Shown: piece by piece, positions 12,630-25,724 of the stretch
Layout: each line of letters starts with the position of its first letter
Numbering within the stretch: the stretch's first letter is position 1
NCBI RefSeq assembly: GCF_014805625.2
Contig: NW_023998455.1
Span: forward strand, 5,472,666-5,536,665
Direction: 5' to 3'
Source of the DNA: Glossina fuscipes
Taxonomy: Eukaryota; Arthropoda; Insecta; Diptera; Glossinidae
DNA: 64,000 nucleotides
Translations under genes and position numbers: made by a program
Notes under the pieces: model-generated
Database searches by the model: none
Told to the model about the DNA's origin: nothing
What the model saw: only the letters and a program-made list of their open reading frames with translations

Positions 12630-15246
12630 ATGTGGTATTTTGTAATAACGGTGTTGGCAACAAATGTGAGTTAAATGGCTACGCTACTATTTCTGATAAG
12701 CAAGTCTCATTCAGTTTAGACCGCTAGAAAGTCTTTATTTTTAGAATCTGAATCGATCTAACCCCGTCTAACAACTGTCCATGTGTTTTTGTATGTATCT
12801 ACAGCATGCAATTTTTGAGAGATTTTGATGAAAAATGATGATGATCAGTCACACTAACCTAGTTCGGCCTAATGGCGATCCCGATCGGTGAGCTTTTCCG
12901 ACAAAATTAACAGAAGGGAATTTGGATCACATAGATCTATCCTTTAGATTCCAACATATATAGGGGTTAACTTTAAAGGCAATACCTCATATGGAAAGAT
13001 ATTACAATTTCTACTTTTCTATAACGAAAAATGAGAAACAATAAATTTCTGGGGAAGTAAATTAATCCTCCAATAGGCCGGCTCACAGCAAAAGTATGTT
13101 TTCGCATGAAAATAGTGTGTAGCTTTTGAGGCATTATTACCAAAACGAGTGAACAACGCTACTAGGCAAAATGCTATAGGATGTTTAATGGTCGGCCTTG
13201 CTCAGCTAAAATATTCTTGATTGTTATTTTTTAATTTTTTTTTTTTGTTTTTTTGATTCAAAGGTTGTACTTGGAAAAGTTGCAGACACAGATGAATATA
13301 ATTTTCTTGCTTCTACTTCTTCCTCCTTAACCTAAAACAAGCTAAAATACTTGAGCAATGTGTCACTTCGTCTACTAAAATTTTATAAAATATAGAAATT
13401 TTAAATGAAATTATGACTTGATGAAGAAGTCTTATATAGGAGGACGGAGTTCAAAACCTGAACCTGAACGTTTTCCTAACCTATTACATATCACTTTTCT
13501 AGTAGTAAAGATTAGATCTCTTTACCTTACGCTTACTTTTCATGAGAATATATTATAGTCCAAAAAAAATTTACCAGTATGATTGAAATTTAAGGAAATA
13601 AATTTATACATCCAATTAGTAATTAACTTAAAAATTAAATTTTCTTGGCGTATATAGAAGTATATCGAACAAAGATTGGTCGGAGAAAAATAAAAATACC
13701 GAACATTGTCTTAAAATTTCACAAATGATATTTTTTCCCGAAAATAAAGTTAAGACATCAAGTGACGTTACATCTACAACAAATACATTGAAACCCACAC
13801 ACACGCTCGTACAACATGAAAACATAATTTATACAATCAAATCAGATAATAAAAGTAATCGAAAAAAGCGAAGTGAGAACCAAAAATTAAATAGTGAACA
13901 TTACCGTCTTTAAAAGTGTAGTAAGTAATATAAAGTAAACAACCCCATCATTAGCTAAAACTTGTGGGAGCTTGTTACGGCTATGAGATTTAATGGGGTT
14001 TCGAGTGAGGTGCACCCAAATCTATAAGTTTTGCAGCTAATCATAGATTACTAAGTCTCAAACTGGATTCTGACGAACAGACACACTTAGATTGACAAAC
14101 TAAAATAACTGTGAAAAGGTTGTCTTGATCTTACCGCCATATTACCTTATTTTATATTTATCACTTAACTCCGTAGAATATAAGGACATGGTTATCAATT
14201 ATTTTACGAAACAGTTTAACGTACGTAAAGTCGCCTCGAAAATATTAAGCCTGAAAGTAATTGCAGAATTGTTAATACAAATATTGTGAATGCAACTGGA
14301 CTGGACGAAATGAATTTGTGGAAATTGAAAACTTTTTGACAATTTAATATAAGTCTATATATATAATCCATTTTGATTGATTAACAAAATGTTAATAAAA
14401 CAGATATGGAAGAAAACACATTATTAATAAAATATTTCATTTACGTGCAAATAAACGTAATCAAAATTAGGAGGCCGTTAATGCCAACATTTCATCTATA
14501 GAATATTAATGTATTATGTAAGCATGAAAATCTGAGAGAGCATTAATTTTGTTACTCATTTATTACAGACTATCGCTGTACAAAACAGTAAAGCCTTGCA
14601 TACTATTTCCACCGAAGCTTTCAATTCTCGTATAGCTGACTATGAACAGCAAAGTAAAGAAAACAAATTTCAGATACAAAATAAACGCCAAGAATACGCT
14701 GAATTTGATATTGAAAATTCCCGAAATGGAATGTTTCATAGACTGCCTGACAGATTTGCGGTAAATGTGGATAATAATTTAATTAAAGAAAATGGAATAA
14801 TTAATAAATACCAAGATGATGAGATGTTAACCGCAGAATTAAATACATTGGAAAACAGTATTCGTTCTAAAGACCAAATTGACTTTGAACAGAACAAAAG
14901 TTCGTGGTTGCGTGTAAAAAAAAGTATACCTGTTTTGGAACCTGTTAAACATTTACTTGATCATGCGCGTAGCGGAAATCTTAATCATACCTTTCGTGGC
15001 CAATCGAATCGTCATCATCATATACTGAGTGAAAGCGAAATGAATAATGAAGAAAATAATAACGACACCGCTATCGAAACCGAGGAGGAACGTGAAATGA
15101 TTAACGAGGGCCCAGATTTGCAAATTCTCGAATTCTTAGGATCAATAGGTAGTAAAATCTGGGATTTCTTCTCAAACTTACGTCAACTATTTGCTGCAAG
15201 TAGTGGCAGTGCAAGTGCTTCACTATCAAGTTCGGCCGGCTCTTAA
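12630..15246 (+). CDS. Predicted secreted protein of unknown family, 237 aa
   Basis: The main exon (14569-15246) is open for 225 codons after a good acceptor (TTTATTACAG), far longer than neighbouring noncoding ORFs. I join it in phase 0 to a 12-codon first exon (12630-12665, MWYFVITVLATN, donor GTGAGT). The join gives a hydrophobic N-terminus running to about residue 16, like a signal peptide with cleavage near AVQ-NS. The mature part is polar and rich in Asn, Glu and Gln, with a His-rich patch (RHHH) and an acidic stretch. It ends in an amphipathic hydrophobic segment (LQILEFLGSIGSKIWDFF) and a Ser/Ala/Gly tail. I do not recognise it. The exon 1 choice is tentative; the intron of 1.9 kb contains another exon-like ORF at 13690-13913. 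Confidence 0.55.
13690..13913 (+). other. Exon-like ORF inside the intron of the secreted-protein gene
   Basis: A frame opening after a TAA near 13710 runs to 13913 and is rich in Thr, Ser, Asn and Lys. It ends shortly after a dibasic RKKR site of the kind cut by furin-type proteases. A GTAAGT donor lies at 13920 but beyond the stop codon, so the frame cannot simply splice onward. It may be an alternative exon, another small gene or chance. Confidence 0.2.
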
Positions 15247-15703
15247 CTAATGTTATATGTAATATAAAAAGAAGGACTCATTTTAATTAACGAAAACTAA
15301 TGCAATCGTGATTAACAACTATTGAAAAAAAAAAATTTACCGAAAAAAAAAATATTTCAGAATTTTTATTAAAAGAGGAGAACGCATAAAACAAACATCC
15401 ATCAACTTGTTGTATAATGCCCTCTACAGTTAATTGATTGAACTACTTTATCAGGGTTTTTGGGCTTCCACTTAGGCTTGGCAACCCCAAATTGACGGCT
15501 TGTTTACATTTTTCGCTTTTTTTTTGGAACTCTCTTCTCTTTAGTTAATGAGGATATGTTTGCAGATTAAAAAGGATAAATAAAAATAAAAATTGTTCAA
15601 TAGCAAAATCCTTTGCAAAAGATATCAATCAAGCAACAACAACAATAAACAAAAGCAGTTAATTAAATTTAAAAAGTTCATTTTGCTGGCGTCACGATTT
15701 ACT
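15247..15703. other. Short spacer between two + strand genes
   Basis: Holds the 3' UTR of the secreted-protein gene and the 5' UTR of the FAM172-type gene. The reading frame of the latter is open upstream to an ATG at 15593, so a start 37 codons earlier is possible. That extension is basic and lacks acidic residues. Confidence 0.5.
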
Positions 15704-18155
15704 ATGAGCGAATATTCTTCGACATCGAATATTTCATCAAAAGCGGAAAAGGAATTAAAAAAACTTGGTTACGCTTTCAACCAAGGTAAAGCATCGAGTT
15801 TCCTTTATTTTCTTCAGTTTAATTCATATTTCTTTTAATTTATGGTTTCATTGTGAAATTTGCAGCTGGTCAATTGCGTAAAATCGATAAATTCGGGAAA
15901 GTAAGTGATGAACCTTTTGAATTTGACGTGTTCCAAGATCAGGAGAAAAATCAGGCCCATTACGAAAAGCTGGCTGACGTAAATTCTTGGCTTTGTTGCT
16001 CATGGAATAATTCGCGTTTGATTAATGTTTGCTTTTTCTTCTTTTTAGCAAATTCCTGACATCGTTTACGATTTATTAGAGAAAAACGGTTTATCGCGTA
16101 CTTATATACCCGAAACTGCACCTCTTGAAGAGGCGACTTTTTTTTTCACTTCTCCCGAGCAATTGCATAAACCTAAAAAGTTAATTGTCATCATTCATGG
16201 CTGTGGATTTGTACGAGCTGGACAATGGGCAAGAAGGTAGCCAAGACTATTGATATTTATAAAAGTATAGGATTTGTAAGTGTTTGTTACTGGGTTTGTC
16301 GATTTTCTTTACTCGACTGTGCATTTTGAAACGTACAGCTTATATTTTACGGAAGATACAGAAGGTATAGGCCAGCTAATTAGCTATTTACTAGAAATAA
16401 GTACACAACTTTCCTTAATCCAATGAGCGAACGAGGTCTTTTATGAAGATCAGATGTGGTGTTCTGAAGCAAGATTTACCCAATTTTCTGCGCTCATTTT
16501 AGAGCCTATTATCGATTCGTCATTTCGGGGAAGTATAGTTAAATCAAAGAAATGTGAATAGGGAAGATTCGATCAATTTCAGTCTTGTTATTGAAGGCAA
16601 TTAACTTCTTAAGCGACACATCTTGCCCTGCATTATGCATTGCCAATGAAAGCTTGGCTTGGCTTGGCTTCGCTTTCTAAATTCTAATGCAATGAATTTA
16701 GGATTTTGTAGCGATTTTTAGCTAAAAGTTAATGATAAGCGAAAAGAAAAACAATACTAATTTTACATTATTTTTCAGTTTAATAATTAATAATTCCTTG
16801 GATCATGGCACTCAATTACCTTACATAAGGAGGGCTCAAGAGCTCGGCTATGATATTTTAGTAACCAACACAAATGATAATTATCGCAATGTAGATGGCA
16901 AGCGCGTGCCTATAACTGGCTTAAATACAGCCGCTGCTCATGCCATTTATGTATGGGAGAAATACGTAATGGAGTGTGAACCTGAAGCAGTAGCTATTGT
17001 AGCACACAGCGCTGGAGGGGCAGTCACATTGGATTTGGTAAACCTTTAAATAAAAAAAGGAAAACCAACTTCTATGTACCCTCTTTTTCTCTATATATAA
17101 ATTTAGGCTCAACGCTTCCCTGAATTTTTTAACAAACATGTATTTGCCATAGCCTTTACGGACGCAGCTCTCTATGTACTGAACGAAAGTGTAAAAAAAA
17201 TTATATCTGGAAAAACTTGCAACTGGATTGCTAGCAATGAACCTCTGGACACAGAAATCGAATTAGGCAAAGGGAATATAAAAATGGTTTCAGCAGGTAA
17301 TTGAGTAAAATTTCCATTTTTCCACTTGAGATATGTAAGCATTTTTATCATACACTCATAGCGCATACAAAATGCATACATTTCGTCTGTTTGTTCATTG
17401 ATATCACATTAGCGGTTTAACAACTTGTGTGGATTACTAAATTTTACTTCAGTCTCTAATCAGAAAAAGAAAACCTATTGTTTATATAATAATCTTTGCT
17501 TAGATTACTGAGGTGTGTCCTTCGTACACATTATATTAACTAAGAGTATGTTGCGTCGCCTTTCATTATCCGATATAAGAACAGTAGCTTTTAAAAAGCA
17601 ACATACTTTTATTTGCCGACAGCGTGGCTACACATTCCAATTTTTTCTTGCATGAAATCACTTCAATCTTTAATAATTCCGTCTGCCTATTTGGTACACG
17701 TAACATAGATCACAATTACATTTTTATATTTAACCGAAAACTACGAATATGTGATTAATTTGTTCTTCGTGTTTTTGTTCATGGCAAACCGTTGTCATTC
17801 TGCTCTCTGTTCTCTCTCTATTCTCAACACATGATACTTTGTTTTACTAATTCACGGCTATTATCGTTGCATCATACGAATGAAGTAAAATGCTTTCGCC
17901 TACCTAGCATGTCACGTTTTTTGTACTTTTAATTTCTCATTTGTAATACATATTTTCATGACGTAATACAAATAGAATCACAGAGATTCATATGTTGCAC
18001 ATTGAAAGATTTGTCTTCAAGTTGAACTGATTTTTCTTTCTTATTGTTTTATAGGTCACAATAAGCATGAGTGGACTTCATGTTCAGCTTTTGAATCGGT
18101 CTTCAAATTTCTTGAAGAAAAATATCATGAATTTTCCAAAAACCACAATAAATAA
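15704..18155 (+). CDS. FAM172: FAM172 / Arb2-domain protein
   Basis: Six exons (15704-15785, 15866-15978, 16049-16236, 16779-17037, 17107-17296, 18055-18155) join in frame to 310 aa. The family has an alpha/beta-hydrolase fold. Yeast-type Arb2 acts with Argonaute in heterochromatin silencing, and vertebrate FAM172A is linked to splicing and chromatin regulation. Matching signatures are YAFN..GQLR (23-32), [13 protein letters not shown] (115-127), GTQLPYI.RA (138-147), HAIYVWEKY (182-190), the nucleophile-elbow-like VAHSAGG with Ser205, [12 protein letters not shown], and SAG.NKHEWTS near the C-terminus. Asp233 and His282 are plausible triad partners. It lacks the long charged insertion that I recall between the GTQ and HAIYVW blocks in vertebrates, and it ends in KNHNK, not an HEEL-type ER signal. 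The start at MSEYSS is preferred; an in-frame ATG at 15593 is the alternative. Confidence 0.9.
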
Positions 18156-18366
18156 GAATATCGTTATCCTTTTTTATTATTTATATTTATCAAATTACTT
18201 TCACGTAATGTACACATATTTCCTAAAACTTAAACAATAGTCTGTTTATGCAAAACTTTTACATTTAATATGAATTATTATGGATTTTAACGTAACGTTT
18301 AAAAGTAACGGATGTTTATTTAAAAATTGTTTATATTATATATTTATGTAGACGTTAACATTCCCA

Positions 18367-18388
18367 AATAAAACGTTAATACAATAAA
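18367..18388 (+). terminator. Paired poly(A) signals of the FAM172-type gene
   Basis: AATAAA occurs at 18367-18372 and again at 18383-18388, about 210-230 bp past the stop. Confidence 0.5.
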
Positions 18389-18437
18389 TTCATCTAAGAT
18401 TGTAATCAACTAACAGTAGAGATGTTCTTATCTTATG

Positions 18438-18441
<4 letters not shown>

Positions 18442-18481
<40 letters not shown>
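18442..18481. repeat. (GA)n microsatellite
   Basis: About 20 uninterrupted GA units. Confidence 0.95.
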
Positions 18482-18484
<3 letters not shown>

Positions 18485-20049
18485 AAAGTTTGCTTTTTTG
18501 CTCAGGCTGTATTATTTTCTACATTAATTTATTTAATTTAATTTTTGTTGCACACTTCACCATAAATGCTCATCACTTTTTCCCTATGCCGTATTCGGCT
18601 ATGTTATGATAAATTTGATAAATGTCAGAAAAAATCAAAAATCACCAAAAAACAAAAAAAAAAAAAAAACAAAATAAATAAATAAATAAAAAATTATAAT
18701 GAAAGTTTTCTTGAAAGTGGTAAAAGTGGTGGTGTACAGTGCGGTCATAAAAAGTCTGTAGTATTTTTCTTTTTTTTTTTTGATTTTCTTCATATTTTTC
18801 TCACAACCACCCCCCCATATTAGTATTTACTTTTAATGTAGTCCACATTCACTTTCTTTTCGTTATGTTTATGTCATAAAAAATAAAAATCACTCGCCTA
18901 TACAAGGACTTTTAGATTGTCGTCTATCGTGTAACGTCACATGAACTTACTTATATCTTAACATTTATGTCTCTAGAGAACGTTTTAAGTCTTAGTTTAT
19001 TCTTTTAAGGCAGCTGCTGATAATGATATGGGTATCATCATTAAGAAGTCATAAAAAATCAACGATAAAGCAAATTTGATATATGAATGGCTAACTAAAG
19101 TGGAAAAACTAAAATCAAGTGATTGTTGTGTTGTCATTCATAAAAGAAATTCTTAAACATAGGTTTTTATTGTAATTTAAGTTTCCAAACTTAAGCATTC
19201 CATCCATTATTTAATGAATTGAAAGAGTTGTTGAAGGTAGAATAACTAAAAGCAGGCGACAAAAACACTAACTTTGCTTGCCTTTGCATATTGCAAGCGA
19301 GTTGTTAATCATCACGACGCATTCGAAGCCCAGAAGTGGGCAGCGCTAGCGAATGGGACTTATTTGCCAGCCTCGAGTCTTCTTGGTTATAATCGGTGCG
19401 ATGCGTTACGTGCTTGCAGAGCCGCGCTTGGTTCGATTGTTCGTTTACTGGTTTGTCTCAAAAGGACGACAGTTTCTTTAACATGGCTTCCGGAAATTGT
19501 CTGCCAGATGTATATATGGGCCATTCTTCGAATAAAATTTTCTTTTTTAACAATTTCATAGAAAAAACGTGTATTACCTATGCAAAAATGTGGTTTCTTA
19601 TCTACGTACTTAGCGCATATATACTAACTATCCTAAGATTGCTCTGTAAAATTTTACGAAAATTATAAACGAAAAAAAGAAATCAATAGAAAAGCAATAA
19701 TAACATAGAAGAAATCTTGTATTTTAATTCAATGCTAAAATCTTGGGTTTATGAAATGATGAAACAAGCGTTAAAACATCGGCATGCAACTCGGCGTCGA
19801 TTAGCATACGATATTGTGGCAGCACTATAAGGGAATAATTGTAGGTTAGTTAATTAAACGCCCAGAAACTCCGTCCAGACTCCAAGACAGGAAGATGTAC
19901 AAGCTTAAAATCATCAGCATAGCGTCGCAGTGCTAATGCCGGATTCCATCCTAGACCATAAAAAAATAATGTTTTTGCTTAGATAGGAGTTGGTAAGCGT
20001 AATACTTCCCTTTTGGGCGCCATATTAAAACAGAATATCGCAAAATAAT
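18482..20049. other. Gene-free stretch
   Basis: AT-rich, with A and T runs near 18655 and 18775. Two overlapping + strand ORFs at 19274-19668 have no recognisable domain. Confidence 0.5.
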
Positions 20050-20660
20050 CGTAAAAAGTATGATATAAACAATCTTTCGGCAATGTAGGCATAATTGAAT
20101 TCATGCCTTCTGTGCTTAATAAATCGCAAAAGAGCTCAACCTTGAATTTGCAATTTCGATCAACGATAACTCCCGAGTTAGTGGAAAGTTATTTGCATTT
20201 CTTCAGATTAAACGACATATTATTATATTTATCCATTAGACAGATAGTTCAGTTAGTTCGGAGTGCAGGATCTTGATAGCATTAAATACTTAAACAACTT
20301 AACAACATTTGCATACATTAGTGCTATTGAAAATTGTAAACAGAACGTTGAGTCATTTATGAATAAATTAAAATGCAGCGGAGCTAAGTGGTCCGATGGA
20401 ACCCAGTGTACAGGCAATGAAAGCAAACGTAGCGTACAACAATGCAACAAACTTTGCGGAGGGGGAGCCCTATTCCTACAATTTATTTATAGCCAGTTTA
20501 CGATCCGAGTCGAACGCCTTAGCAAAATCCGCATAAATAGCAACAGACTTTTTACAATCAGAGAACCCTCTGAAACATATACTGCAAACAAGTTCCTTCA
20601 GATTCGTTACAGTAGACAGCTGCGTTTACTGAAAGGACGCTGAGATTGTGGCATAGTTGA
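20050..20660 (-). mobile_element. Decayed non-LTR (jockey-like) reverse-transcriptase fragment
   Basis: The minus-strand translation shows the RT palm region: a VP..HLAPL.FNLFIND block followed by LMYANVVKLFK, in which the usual Y-A-D-D catalytic motif reads Y-A-N-V. Further on come fragments of the type LKKCK and GVIVDRNCKFK. Stops and frameshifts break it throughout, so it is a dead LINE copy. Confidence 0.75.
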
Positions 20661-21770
20661 TAATAATTAATTGAAGTTGTGCCTTGAGATTGAAGACGCA
20701 GCCTATTCTGGTGGAAAACATGTAATTCTTCTACGTGTAGTATCGCACTTGTCTCTCAAGTGTAGACAGTGGCTATTCTAAGGATAACTTTAGCTTTGAA
20801 ATACACTTGAGTGCATATATTTAGACGTTTGTATGTTTGTATGTATACATTTAACGAAGGAGATGCTTTATTGGACATGGAAAAACAGTATCAAATAGGA
20901 GTTTTCGGGGGAAGTAAAATAATCGCTTTTTTCTTGCATTAAACTGATGTCAACTTTTAGCATTTTTTTATTTTTTTTTTGTTTTTAATAGTTGTGAAAA
21001 AATTTTCCCATTTTTGAATGAATGTTAAACTTGTTCAGATTTACAAAGTCTTGCTTTTTCTTTTTGTTTGTTTTAATATGTTTCCTCTGTTTTCGACTAA
21101 TATGATAGATGTAGAGAAAGGAAGAGGAATTTTCGTTTAATTTTTCACTTAACGCCTGTCACGTTCATGTCATTGGTTCTACTGATTTTCAATATTTTTC
21201 CTTTTTATGCGAACTTTCATTCACTTAAAATTCCCACAGGTATGAAATAAAAATTTAAATAAGTTATGCAGAAGCGCCAAGAGTTTAACCCACCTTTAGC
21301 ACATGAACATGAAATGAAATAAGGAAAATTTTTCCTAAATCACAAGCTGGTAACATGCCCGCCAACTTAACTCAAAACTTTTTAAATTCTCTACATCACT
21401 TCGCATTTTAAAAAGGCGAACTGAGTATTTCAAGACGTAATCCATTAGCAAAAAACTAAAATTAAACTAATAAAAAAAAAAAAAGGAGTAAAAACGTCAT
21501 AGTCGGGCAATTTCGGCCATTCAGTACGCTATACTTTTACACCTAATATAATTTTGCATTTAATTTCCTAATAAAATGGAAATAATATAATTTGTCTACG
21601 TGCTAGTCCTTATACATAAGAGTGTCCGGGCCGTAAGCTTACGTAACAAAATTAATTTTCACGTGAATGATCTTGTTTTTGTTTATTCAATTTTTGTGAT
21701 AAATATTGAATTAAATTATACATAGCATACATATTATAATACCTTTTTCTTATATGGGTTGGAGTTCAAC
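20661..21770. other. Gene-free stretch
   Basis: AT-rich noncoding sequence. No protein-like frame seen. Confidence 0.5.
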
Positions 21771-21789
21771 AGGTATTTGTAAATGGGCC

Positions 21790-21870
21790 AATTTCACAAG
21801 GGTAGCCGAATAGGCAGGGTAAGCACGTCTCAGTGTTCGCGTGTTCAAATCTCTTCTTGTTAATAAACAT
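21790..21870 (+). mobile_element. tRNA-derived SINE-like head
   Basis: A pol III A box (TAGCCGAATAGG, 21803-21814) is followed after about 27 bp by a B box (TGTTCAAATC, 21842-21851). The A box resembles that of the element at 39393. The stem sequence does not look like an intact tRNA, so a SINE or tRNA pseudogene is likely. Confidence 0.45.
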
Positions 21871-24675
21871 AAATTTACGCCATATGTACCCTTGTTATTG
21901 TGTTTTATAAAAAAATGTAGATTCCATCTTTCCGAAAAGTGGGCACACAACACAGTCTCAGCTGTCGCCTCCAGAAAGTGAATCGACAAAACCGCCGTCG
22001 CTCATGCTTTTGCGCTGTATTGCGCGTTTCATGTTATATCACTTATCACAAAATTAATTTCGGAAGTAGTAACTGTGTCTCTCCCGCGAGGTGTACGTGT
22101 TTGTAATGAGTGTGGGCAGAATTTTATTATACCTGTCAAAGAAGGCAGTCTAACTGAGTAAATGTATCTCATCACATGTCACTACAATGAATCACGATCG
22201 GCATCAACAGCGCATCCACACATACGTGCATTCACCTATTAGCCACAGGCGGCTGTAGTCAAACACAAGATGATAAACATCTTTGTATGAACTGTTGTTT
22301 ACATTTATGTTAATAATAATTAATCACTAAAATTGAAATTAAATGAATTGTATCTATCAGAGTAACTTTCGCTCGTGATAGTTTATAAGTCCTTGTGTTT
22401 GGCAAGGACGACTTAAATGAAAAATTCAACAATAATTACTAAGTAAAAAGCTTTAATCGCTGCCCTACGCCCATTTGGAGCGATCATTGCCGGTATATTG
22501 GTTGGTAACGAATTGCCTAACTTTACAGCGTTAATAAGGAACAACATTGTTGGTATTATGCTCTTGCCGCCTAGAAGTAATGAATTCGTCCTACATTTGA
22601 ATCTTCAAGACTAAGTTTCCTTGCATAAATAGTTTCGTCTTGGAATATAGCTGAGCTTTTCATTGAAAAATCACATTTCTAATATGCATTTAATGCATTT
22701 CTGTAGAATTGTTTTTGAAGATGCGTGTGAGGCGTGAAAGAGGAAAACAAAAAAAAAATTATACTAAAATCGTTGAGCAGGTTTTTGTATTTATTACAAC
22801 TCCCTTGATTGCTTGCATTGAAATGTAAAAATTTAATGAATTAATGCGATCGTACATAGGCAGGCGATTATGGAATAAAAGACAAATATGCCGAAGGAAA
22901 TGAGAAGAGGAAAAAGATGGTAGACTTAACGTACGAGGCTTCAAGTGAAAATTTCCGCAGCAATTTCTTCTTTTTTTGTATATTCCCTTCGTTTCTTTTC
23001 AATTGTATTCTGAACAGTATTTAGCATGAAAGATTAGAAAGATTAGATATGTAACTTTTATGTGTAAGTTCCAAAATTGTTCCAATTATTTTCTGGATTA
23101 ATTTAAAAGCTACAGCATTGATTTTCCCCCTGCACTACTGTGTTCGCGAGAGTCGGGACACTAAGAGTACGGTCATAATGAACGATATGAACGATCATAA
23201 GGTGGTCCTAATGAAAGCAAAGTTTGACAGAGAAATTAACGCACCCATCCAGGCGTATGAATGGTTACTTTGCTTAATACGCGCGATTTGCCTATGTCGT
23301 ATTCAAACTAACTCGCAATCTGAACATCTGGCTACGATTCAAAATGTACCTGACGTTGTTTACTGTTGTCGGTTGCTAAGCTTTTGCTTACAACTTGGAT
23401 CTTCACCGGTTGTGAGTCTACCTCCGTGCTAGTACCTTTTTTTTGTTTCTTATTTATTTATGCATGAATGAATGAATAAATTTAATTATTGTTTTCTTCC
23501 TTTTTTTCTTTACTTCTCGTTATACACTTAATATTAGCTACTATAAGATTTATTTCAATTGAATTCGATCGTTAATCTGTTTTAGCTGAGTTTCATCTGC
23601 AAGTAATCAAAAATCGATAGGAAAATTTTATATGCACTAATCCATGCGAATAATGTCTGACTTCTGTTAAGGAAAGTTTTTTTTTTTTTTAAATCCTTAA
23701 AGAAACGATATATGTTTTGGTAAATTTAATACTGAATTGTTAAGGTATTTAGTGGCGTATAAACAAGAATTTTCTTCTCTGACATTGAAGTTTTTCAAGA
23801 GTCTTGCAAAAATTTCTTTTTTTTTATTAAATTTAAAGTAAAGTCTTAAATATTCTCTATTGATACAATGGTATCAACATCTTAGTCGCTTAAATAAATA
23901 TTTTTTGAAAGTTTCAAGATAAATATCGCATTACCAGAGAGTTGTCTTGAATGGAATCGCTACTCTAGCGAAGAAGATAGAAAAGGATGTGACGGTTAAC
24001 CCTAAAATTTACAAATTTTTGCAATGTTTGTTTTTTAGCAAAACAATGGGTGGCAATTACTTAAGATAATCCTTAAACAACACACGATAATATCAAATAA
24101 AATCCTTTCATTCGGCTCAAACATATCTCATTGTGGCTAAGGAGGAAACCGAAGAAGTTGTATTTAAGATGTTTTAAATTCTACACAACTGACGCTCAAG
24201 TAGCAAGTAGGTGGATGGTGGGGATCAATGCGATATATATTTTTGCGTGTATGTGTGTGTGGAAGTAAGTGTCAAATGTTTGCTGATTTTTCCAAGTTGA
24301 TAGCATAAGAGAAATGGCCCAAGATTGTGTTCAGGTTGTTCACATACATAAAGGGAGAGAAATATTAAGAGTTAAAGGGATGAAAGATTTCATTTTGTGT
24401 CGGAATGTGTTGAGACTTATGGTAAGTGTGCTTTTTTTGTTCTTATATAAATTATTATAAAATTTTCACTGATAAGAAAACTTTTTAAAAAGGTTGCGAA
24501 TTGTGCGCAACTTTCGCTTTTAAACGCCTGCTTAAGCGATGAAATAAAATACCAATGAAAATGCAGATACAGTTGTTAAAATTACATGATGAAACAATAA
24601 ATAATGCAAGAAAATTCGTTGTTTTATTACCTTTTTATTCCCGCCACCGAAGGATCAGATGTATATTCATTTGCA
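21871..24675. other. Gene-free stretch
   Basis: AT-rich noncoding sequence. A 104-codon + ORF at 23118-23432 carries protein-like words (DREINAPIQAYEWLL) but matches nothing I know and has no visible splice or promoter context. Confidence 0.45.
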
Positions 24676-24900
24676 TCGCCCAGAAGTGGGCCTCAGAGAT
24701 CCCACACAGCGTATGTATATATATATTCTTGATCAGTATGTAATTTAAATCGGTTTAAGCATGTCCATCTGTCCGTCCACCCAACTATGTAGCATCTGTG
24801 GTGAATATGATTGAAGATTTCGCTTATGATTTTGGAAAAGAATTTCAAAATGACCCAATTTCAAAATTTTTCGAAGAACACGCCTACAACGCCCACGCAC
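24676..24900 (+). repeat. Dispersed repeat with TCTGTCCGTC motif
   Basis: Contains the series CAGAAGTGGG, then GAGATCCCACA, then TTCTTGATCAGTATG, then AAGCATGTCC and CTGTCCGTCC. The same order recurs near 53390. It appears to be a family scattered through the window. Confidence 0.55.
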
Positions 24901-25670
24901 CTACGCAACAAAAACTGTAAAAATATTGCTTTCCTTGTTTGTTATTCGTCATTCACAAAACATAGCACATACTCCATATAAACTTACACTTGTATTCTGA
25001 AAATGGAAACAAGTAAGAAAATTATATTGGGTCGTGACCAAATCAAATGTAAAACTATATTGAATTTTAAATCGTTTTCCTGAACTAACTAGGAGTGTAT
25101 TCAAAGATTGCGTAGAGAAATATTTGTACCTAATTTCGCTTTAGCACGCAATAGTACTTGCATCGTACTTTCCTCAGGAGATAGATTTTTATTGTGCTTA
25201 CTAAGTATGTAGTAAGTATGTACAATCGCTCCTTCCGATATAAACGATAGGAATGAAATTTCATATGAAACTCATCTAATAATATTATACACCTTACCAG
25301 GCTGAACGCTATGCTGATTTGAATTGTGAAAACGGGCTTAAGATGGTCTCAATTAGATTGGCGTTTATCGTTAAGGGAATTTGTAGTTCGAGACCCGATT
25401 TCAAAATTTTATTGATTATAGCGAATTCGAGTAGCGAACACAACCGACTTTGAAATGTTTCGGTTATCTGTGTCTGCGATAGTTTGCCTTTGATATTCTT
25501 AAATTTGAAGGACAGATGAGAAAAGGATTTAATTAATCCCTTCGTTCTTGTCCCTCAGCCGTGACCGTAATACTTCAGCACTTAATGCGGACCGTAGTCC
25601 TCTATCGGCACATGTAGGTAGCGTTTACCCCAAGTGGAGTGAAGGGATAAATAAAAACATCCATACTTTA

Positions 25671-25724
25671 TCGAGTATAAACATTCTATGGTCCTACATG
25701 TTGCCAACCCATCCTATTTTCGGC
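25671..25724 (+). repeat. 54-bp direct repeat, copy 1
   Basis: Begins TCGAGTATAAACATTC and ends CATCCTATTTTCGGC. It is nearly identical to 26016-26069, differing at a handful of sites. Confidence 0.85.

Noticed and set aside
20263..20643. 126-codon + ORF
   Set aside because: It is antisense to the LINE reverse-transcriptase fragment.
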